Positions 18,036 to 23,017 of a stretch of DNA of 23,017 nucleotides are shown one piece after another (position 1 is the first letter of the stretch; each line of letters starts with the position of its first letter). Location of the stretch: assembly GCA_008931825.1 (NCBI GenBank), contig QXVZ01027268.1, forward strand, positions 1-23,017, written 5' to 3'. This DNA comes from Phallusia fumigata. Lineage: Eukaryota > Chordata > Ascidiacea > Phlebobranchia > Ascidiidae. Made by a program: the position numbers and the translations under genes. Under the pieces are notes generated by a model that made no database searches, was not told the DNA's origin, and saw only the letters and a list, made by a program, of their open reading frames with translations.

Positions 18036-20519
18036 TGTTTTCGGATCAACAAAATTCTTGTTGAACAAATCATACTAGTGCTTATCGACGCCTATATGTA
18101 AAGTTTACACGACGCAAGGGGTTTTAACTTGGTTGTCAATAAGCAGGTTTTGTCACATGTAGTTGATCATCGACGATTTTATGTACCTACCTTTTATACC
18201 TTTACCTCAAATATTTGTTTTAGCCAAGTGGCTGACAGTAACTCTTGAACGTTCTTTTTGTTAATGCTATACTGTGTTACCAAAAGCACCAGCCTTTATA
18301 TATTTGGCAAACCCCTGCCCAAGCGAACGTTACAACGTGAACAAAGGTTTTCAAAAAACCTATTAAAAACCTATTACGGATAAATTTCAATTTAATCGTC
18401 AATTTAAAACACAAAAAAGTGCAATCAAATATATTATGCAAAGTGTTAGTTGGAAAATGTTGAAAAGGATTAATTCGACATCTTTGAAACGAGCGCAGCC
18501 GCTTGTTGCAATTTAGTTCGTTTTGCTTGAACGGGTCTGGACAGAAATTTTGTTGTGGCCAAAACGGCGAGGCAACCAAAATATTGTAACTCAACAGCGA
18601 CATCGTGCGATAATGATAAAACGACGCCAAGCAAATATTTGGTGTTGACGCAAAATCTCCAAAACGTAAATAGACGATGGTATGTTTGTCTCAAATTGAA
18701 TTGAAGTCTTTTCAAAGTAACGTCACCAGCTCGTAAAAATTTTACTGTTTGCTTATGTAGTGAAATTATTGCAATGGTTTACCCAGCTTTTTCGAACACC
18801 GGGAACATTCGCTTATGTAACTACATCCAACGGTCTACGCAGTTCCATTCACACATTCAAAGATCGCAGCCAAACACACTCTGTTGTTAAATTACAAGCG
18901 CTAGATTGCACTGACAGCCTTTATCAAAAAACAAGAACCAGACACTGAATAAAAGAAAGAAATGTTTTGTTAATTGGCCCCACTCGCTCTCGTTATTTAG
19001 TTGAACCAAGCAACACAAAAGTTAGTTCCTGTTAGAAATGTAGCACTTGCCAAGTGAAGCCAATGCATAGTTTTGATGAAACTGGAAAACTTAAGACACA
19101 TCTATGCGGTAGCCTGCGTATCATAAAACAAGGAAAAACTGGTTTTTGTCTATTTTTGTTTGACATTTTGGTAGGTTGGATTTATCAGTATTTAAACATG
19201 TGACGCCAAAAAAGATTTTTGCTTTTGCATTTTGAGTGGATTTGAAATTTTTGTAAGAAGCCTTGTTAACTTGTAACTTATATAATATCTTGCTGTAGCA
19301 AGCGAAATTAAAATTTATGGCAAGCAGTCGCTACATCGCAAAGTTTTAAAACATTGTCTACGCCTAATGCATTTAAATAAACTGGAGTTTTCTTGCAATT
19401 ACAAAAACCTCAAGTAAGAAATACTTCTGCTTAAAATCTCTGTCACAAATCTAAACTATCCCGATATTTTGATCTACTCGTTTCCTTGCAATGTTGAAGC
19501 GGCGGAGAATTTTCAGTTTCGCCAATAAAGTAGTAGAAGTTAATTTGGGTTCGCTTGCTAATAACAGGTAAAGGCCGTTGTAGGTCAGGACACTGTGTGG
19601 CGCTAATGAGTTTCAGTTCCGCATACATGAGTACTCCAAGTGAACCTTTAGCCCCCCGGGGTCCCCTCGTTATGCCGCGATCGCCACACGTCTGTTGTAA
19701 CTAGGTCCCCTTTTTTCAGCGTTACCTTCATGCGTTCGCGGGATAAAATGTTGACAAAAGGAGTTGCTAACTTGATGTGAAAGAGAGTTTATTTTATTGC
19801 AGTAAAGAACATTGCGCAATGTTAAACGGGTTGACTTCAGACTGTTGTTGTATAAGTTGAAGAACATTATGAATGGTATTTTTAGATATTTGCCTTTTCC
19901 TTTTTTTCTCCTTTTGTGTGAATGTTTGTTGGGTGAGGGTTTTGTTAGATGAGGGTTTGTTTGTGTCCACTGTGGGTTTGTCCAAGCACGGTTAATATGA
20001 CAGTTAAAATAACTTTGGCAAAGTGAGTATGGATATAATGGTTTGTCATTAGTTGAGTTGACCTATGACCCAAACCAACCTCCGATGTGGGACATGTTTT
20101 CAAACTATTTCTGAACGGGCTAAAAAATTTTAGGTGGTAGATGGGATTATTGTGATGCAACAATTGCTTTGTTTGACCTTGTAACCCTTGCAGTTGCACT
20201 CTAGCTTTCACAAGTGGATTAAAATAAATAATGAAAATCTGCCAGATTTAATGAAAATTGTTTGGGCTCATTGTGTTATATCATCAGTTTTGTTTTCCAT
20301 AAACGTCATAATTTTTTTGAATGTTTTGAAACGCCGTATTACATATTAACGATGTTTTTAAAAGCGTTACCTTTCAATTTGTTTGTACAGCAAAACAACA
20401 TGTCAAGCAACAATGTTTGTTTGTGGGGGACCAATGCGCATGCAAGCGTTTCTGCCTGCAAAAACGCAATAAAACGCCGGAGTAACCATAGACAAAATGT
20501 GTATCGGTACAGTACAATT
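18036..20519. other. Intergenic sequence
   Basis: AT-rich, no gene supported. Open frames (for example minus 18277-18630, plus 20262-20585) have no domains. A GC-rich island at 19645-19735 (CCCCCCGGGGTCCCC, CGCGATCGCC) stands out and may be a repeat end. 19890-19980 is GT-rich with repeated GTTTGTT/GAGGGTTT words. Confidence 0.5.
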
Positions 20520-20949
20520 ACATATAAACACAAATTACGGTTAGTTACAAACAAGCAGACACTTGCACATGTTTTTTCTCAGTAGGTCCCTTGTAGTTCG
20601 GTTGTCGCGTGTATAACATTGTGTCGACATTTCATTAAACTTTTACCCCTCGTGCCCATCCGAACTAGTGATTATATTTCGTTGGATCCGCATGTATAGG
20701 GGTCTCGGTGGTACCATGTGCGACAGAGAATATTTCCACTGTTACATTAAAAATTCAGTGGAATTCACTCGGCACGATTCAATAGAACACACTTCATGCG
20801 AACCAAGATCCTTTTGTGCGTTGCCCTTAGTTGTTACTCGTTGTAAAGAAAAACTTGATGGGGCTACGTGCAAATATTCAAGCGTATTCAACCGTATTAA
20901 GGTTGTACTTCGTTTTTCTCATGGATGTAGAAGCTCTTGCCTCAAATAG
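20520..20949 (+). CDS. Cysteine-rich coding-like segment, copy 2 (open frame 20617-20949)
   Basis: Open for 110 codons to TAG (20947-20949). It includes IIFRWIRMYRGLGGTMCDRE, YFHCYIKNSVEFTRHDSIEH and SCEPRSFCALPLVVTRCKEK, then LDGATC. The frame is closed upstream by TAA at 20614-20616, where copy 1 has CAA. So it is either one exon of a gene whose other exons I cannot see, or a decaying copy. The many cysteines suggest an extracellular domain, but I do not recognise the family. Not obviously related to the kinase ectodomain. Confidence 0.4.
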
Positions 20950-20956
20950 AAAGGAG

Positions 20957-21027
20957 GTTGAGTTGAGTTGAGTTTATTTCGTTTGGTGAAAGTGGAACAA
21001 ACCTCAAACCAGTAATTGCACAATTCC
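20957..21027 (+). repeat. Dispersed repeat end, second copy
   Basis: GTTGAGTTGAGTTGAGTTTA then TTTCGTTTGGTGAAA and later TAATTGCACAATTCC match 12019-12076. The GTTGA tandem at the end suggests the terminus of a mobile element. Confidence 0.5.
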
Positions 21028-21732
21028 AAATAATTTTGTCACATAATACAAATATGGCCCACAGCAACGAACACGCGACTTCTAAATACTTTCGAATTGT
21101 AGCCTGCTACCGGCCGACAAAATTATATCCATCATCCCTTTTCTTAGTCTTACTGTTTTACATGTCAATGGCAGAGGTGGAAGTTGCTGTTATCCAGCAC
21201 GAAACTTCCTCTCTGACCAAGTACTTGGGACGATACACACATACCTACAGTAAGCACTTGGTCTATTGCGTCGCATAGAAGTTATTTCCCTAAAATAACG
21301 TTGACATCCCCGGATACTGGACGCTTTCAGACATTCACAAAAGTAAAATTTATTGGAACGGCAATAACATCCCATTCATCATAAAGCAGTCAACAACGTA
21401 TTATTATCAACATGCAAAAATTCACCTGAAGGATAAGCAAAATGACCAAACAACGTAAAGGTACACCATAAACTCTTGCAATTTTAACAATGACAACATA
21501 TATTTTTAGATACACGACCATGATTACAAAAATGGCACCTATGTTTGTAGTCAACCAAAAAAATTGGTTGCAATACAATAAGTTACAAATTTCAAGCAAT
21601 CTAGAATTTCCCCAGTTAAAGGTGTGTGAGTATTGGGGAAACCTAATTTTGTAGTACTGACCTTTGACATATTTTTCTAATACCTAGGTTACAAATCCAC
21701 CAAAATATCACAAAGAAAAAACAAGTAAATAC
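21028..21732. other. Sequence before the transposase relic
   Basis: No gene supported. The short open frames at 21036-21278 and 21390-21599 (minus) have no domain. It may be part of the transposon that carries the downstream relic; no terminal inverted repeat was identified. Confidence 0.4.
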
Positions 21733-22470
21733 ATGAAACAAAACCTTGAAGAATTGGAAACCAAAAGTGACAACACAAATATGTACAAAGTAAAATTTCC
21801 TTCACCTGAGGAACATTCCGGACATGTTGTGGGAAAGGTAGAAAATGCAACCAATTTTTTTGGCTTATTGTTCATGCAAAAAAACTGTTATGCACCTTAC
21901 AGGCTGCAGGAATATTACAAACCATGGACACGCGGCTAGTTTCAAAATTAAACAACTTGGTTAATGATGGAGTTACAATCATAAGTGAAGTGAAGTCTAA
22001 AGTCATTTGTCACCAATGATCTTGTTAGGAATTAAATAGCTCCCCCCATAAACAACCGGGGATAACCAGGAAGTCGCAAACGCAAACTTGCAAAAAATGA
22101 TCAGGAAAACTTAAGACTCCTAACTCAAGAATGGAAAAACTCTTTTAATCCAGAAGATAAAATATTCTTCCGACCCTACAAGATTGGCGACCAAGGTGAA
22201 ACAACAATCCCAGTCTTTGAAGGTGATGATGTTGCAGTAATGTAACAAGTTTACTAAAATATTTGTCTTCTGGATGCTACCTACAAAACAACAAAATATG
22301 CCTTTCCGCTGTTATTTCTCTGTGTAAAAACTAACGTAGGATATCAGGTTGTAGGGAGTTTTGTTCTACAAAATGAAACAACAGATGATACAATAGAAGC
22401 CATCCAGATTCTTAAGAAGTTGGTGCAACATCCATACATTCATATGTCTTATCGCACTATTACTGAGTAG
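21733..22470 (+). pseudogene. MULE-type transposase relic (Mutator-like)
   Basis: In one frame 22090-22470 reads KNDQENLRLLTQEWKNSF, NPEDKIFFRPYKIGDQGE, then two stops (22243-22245, 22255-22257), then NICLLDATYKTTKYAFPLLF, LCVKTNVGYQVVGSFVLQNE and TTDDTIEAIQILKKL, to TAG at 22468. LLDATYKTTKYAFPLLF...VGSFVLQNETTD is the start of the MULE transposase catalytic domain, where the DAT Asp is the first catalytic acid. Upstream pieces in other frames (PSPEEHSGHVVGK; RLVSKLNNLVNDGVTIISEV) fit the N-terminal part of such proteins. The region after the domain start is missing. It cannot be active. Confidence 0.8.
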
Positions 22471-22556
22471 TGGCTTTTTTACTGATCCATTTCAGCTCAC
22501 TATGTTTGGTTACTTACCTCCCCCTATGACTCTATTATCACACACTGCTATTATTG
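22471..22556. other. Spacer between transposase relic and minisatellite
   Basis: Pyrimidine-rich, no feature recognised. Confidence 0.4.
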
Positions 22557-22880
22557 GTAAGTTACTTCTATCCATTCATTCATTTGTAGACTGTTTTTAA
22601 TAATTGTTTTTACTTTTTATCCATCCATCTGTGTTACATCTATCCCTCTTATCCTTTCATCTATTCTTACTACTAGTGTAAGTTACCCATCCAATCATCC
22701 ATCCACCCATTCTTTAACATTCAATAGCTTTGGCAAGTTACTTTTACACATCCATTCATTAACATACAATACATTTTGTAAGTTAGTCATCAATCCATTT
22801 ATTACTATTCATTTATTCATTCATTCATTACCACACATAATTGTTACGTTATTTTCACCTATCCGTCCAAACATTTGTCA
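22557..22880. repeat. Imperfect ATCC/ATTC tetranucleotide minisatellite
   Basis: Runs of ATCC, ATTC and CATT words (for example TCCATTCATTCATT, ATCATCCATCCACCC, TTATTCATTCATTCATT) are divided into irregular units that start with TAAGTTA or CAAGTTA (about 22557, 22679, 22734, 22779). The higher-order unit of about 45-120 bases shows decayed tandem duplication. Confidence 0.75.
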
Positions 22881-23017
22881 ACAAAATAGTTTGGTAACTA
22901 AGTATTATGCAGGTTCCATAAATTCTATACGTCTACCTTCACAAAATACATAAACTTTTACAATAACCTGAACAGCTCCACTTATTTTCATCGTGCAAAG
23001 TTGTAATTCTTCTTTCA
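22881..23017. other. Window end, no feature
   Basis: AT-rich sequence; nothing recognised. Confidence 0.5.

Noticed and set aside
18277..18630. 117-codon minus-strand open frame
   Set aside because: No domain and no splice context; overlaps another random frame.
22557..22880. CRISPR-like array
   Set aside because: Units are imperfect tetranucleotide runs without constant repeats and unique spacers, in a eukaryotic sequence.
1..23017. Prokaryotic operon or phage content
   Set aside because: No long open frames, ribosome-binding sites or gene packing; splice signals and a polyadenylation signal are present instead.

Overview
This is an AT-rich eukaryotic window. It has GT-AG introns of about 200-1,800 bases, small exons in consistent splice phases, an AATAAA signal, tRNA-derived SINEs and decayed transposon pieces. 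The compact gene, chordate-style receptor kinase and SINE types best fit an invertebrate chordate such as an ascidian (Ciona-like). That placement is inference; nothing in the window proves the species.

Layout. 1-6252 has no gene I can support; it holds one dispersed repeat copy (about 2912-2972) and a 37-base direct duplication around a single N (3029-3103). 6253-16505 (+ strand) holds one spliced gene that I reconstructed by joining phase-compatible exons: a single-pass receptor tyrosine kinase. Fourteen exons give 723 codons in one frame: signal peptide, an ectodomain with a cysteine-rich module (follistatin/Kazal-like at best), a long unrecognised region, two adjacent six-cysteine EGF-like domains, one transmembrane helix, a basic stop-transfer stretch, and the kinase N-lobe through the catalytic loop and DFG. 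A last exon (16389-16505) carries the C-terminal tail, and its AATAAA lies at 16650. The kinase C-lobe, roughly 130 residues, is missing between them. A single N lies at 15869, 75 bases after the DFG exon, so an assembly gap or misjoin is the likely cause.

Introns and flanks are rich in repeats. Three + strand tRNA-like SINEs share a 3' block (9378, 12872, 16987). Two further tRNA-related SINEs lie on the minus strand (about 6455-6655 and 16780-16907). A family of short inverted-repeat elements carries a CTGATGA...GAAAC core that resembles a hammerhead ribozyme (copies near 2912, 8903, 9957 and 14666).

16700-23017 contains no intact gene. It has two about 400-base paralogous copies of a cysteine-rich coding-like segment (17639-18035 and 20520-20936), a stop-riddled MULE-type transposase relic (about 21733-22470), and an imperfect ATCC/ATTC minisatellite with repeated AAGTTA blocks (22557-22880).

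The most useful observations are the reconstructed receptor and its lost C-lobe, the hammerhead-like element family, and the duplicated cysteine-rich segment of unknown family.
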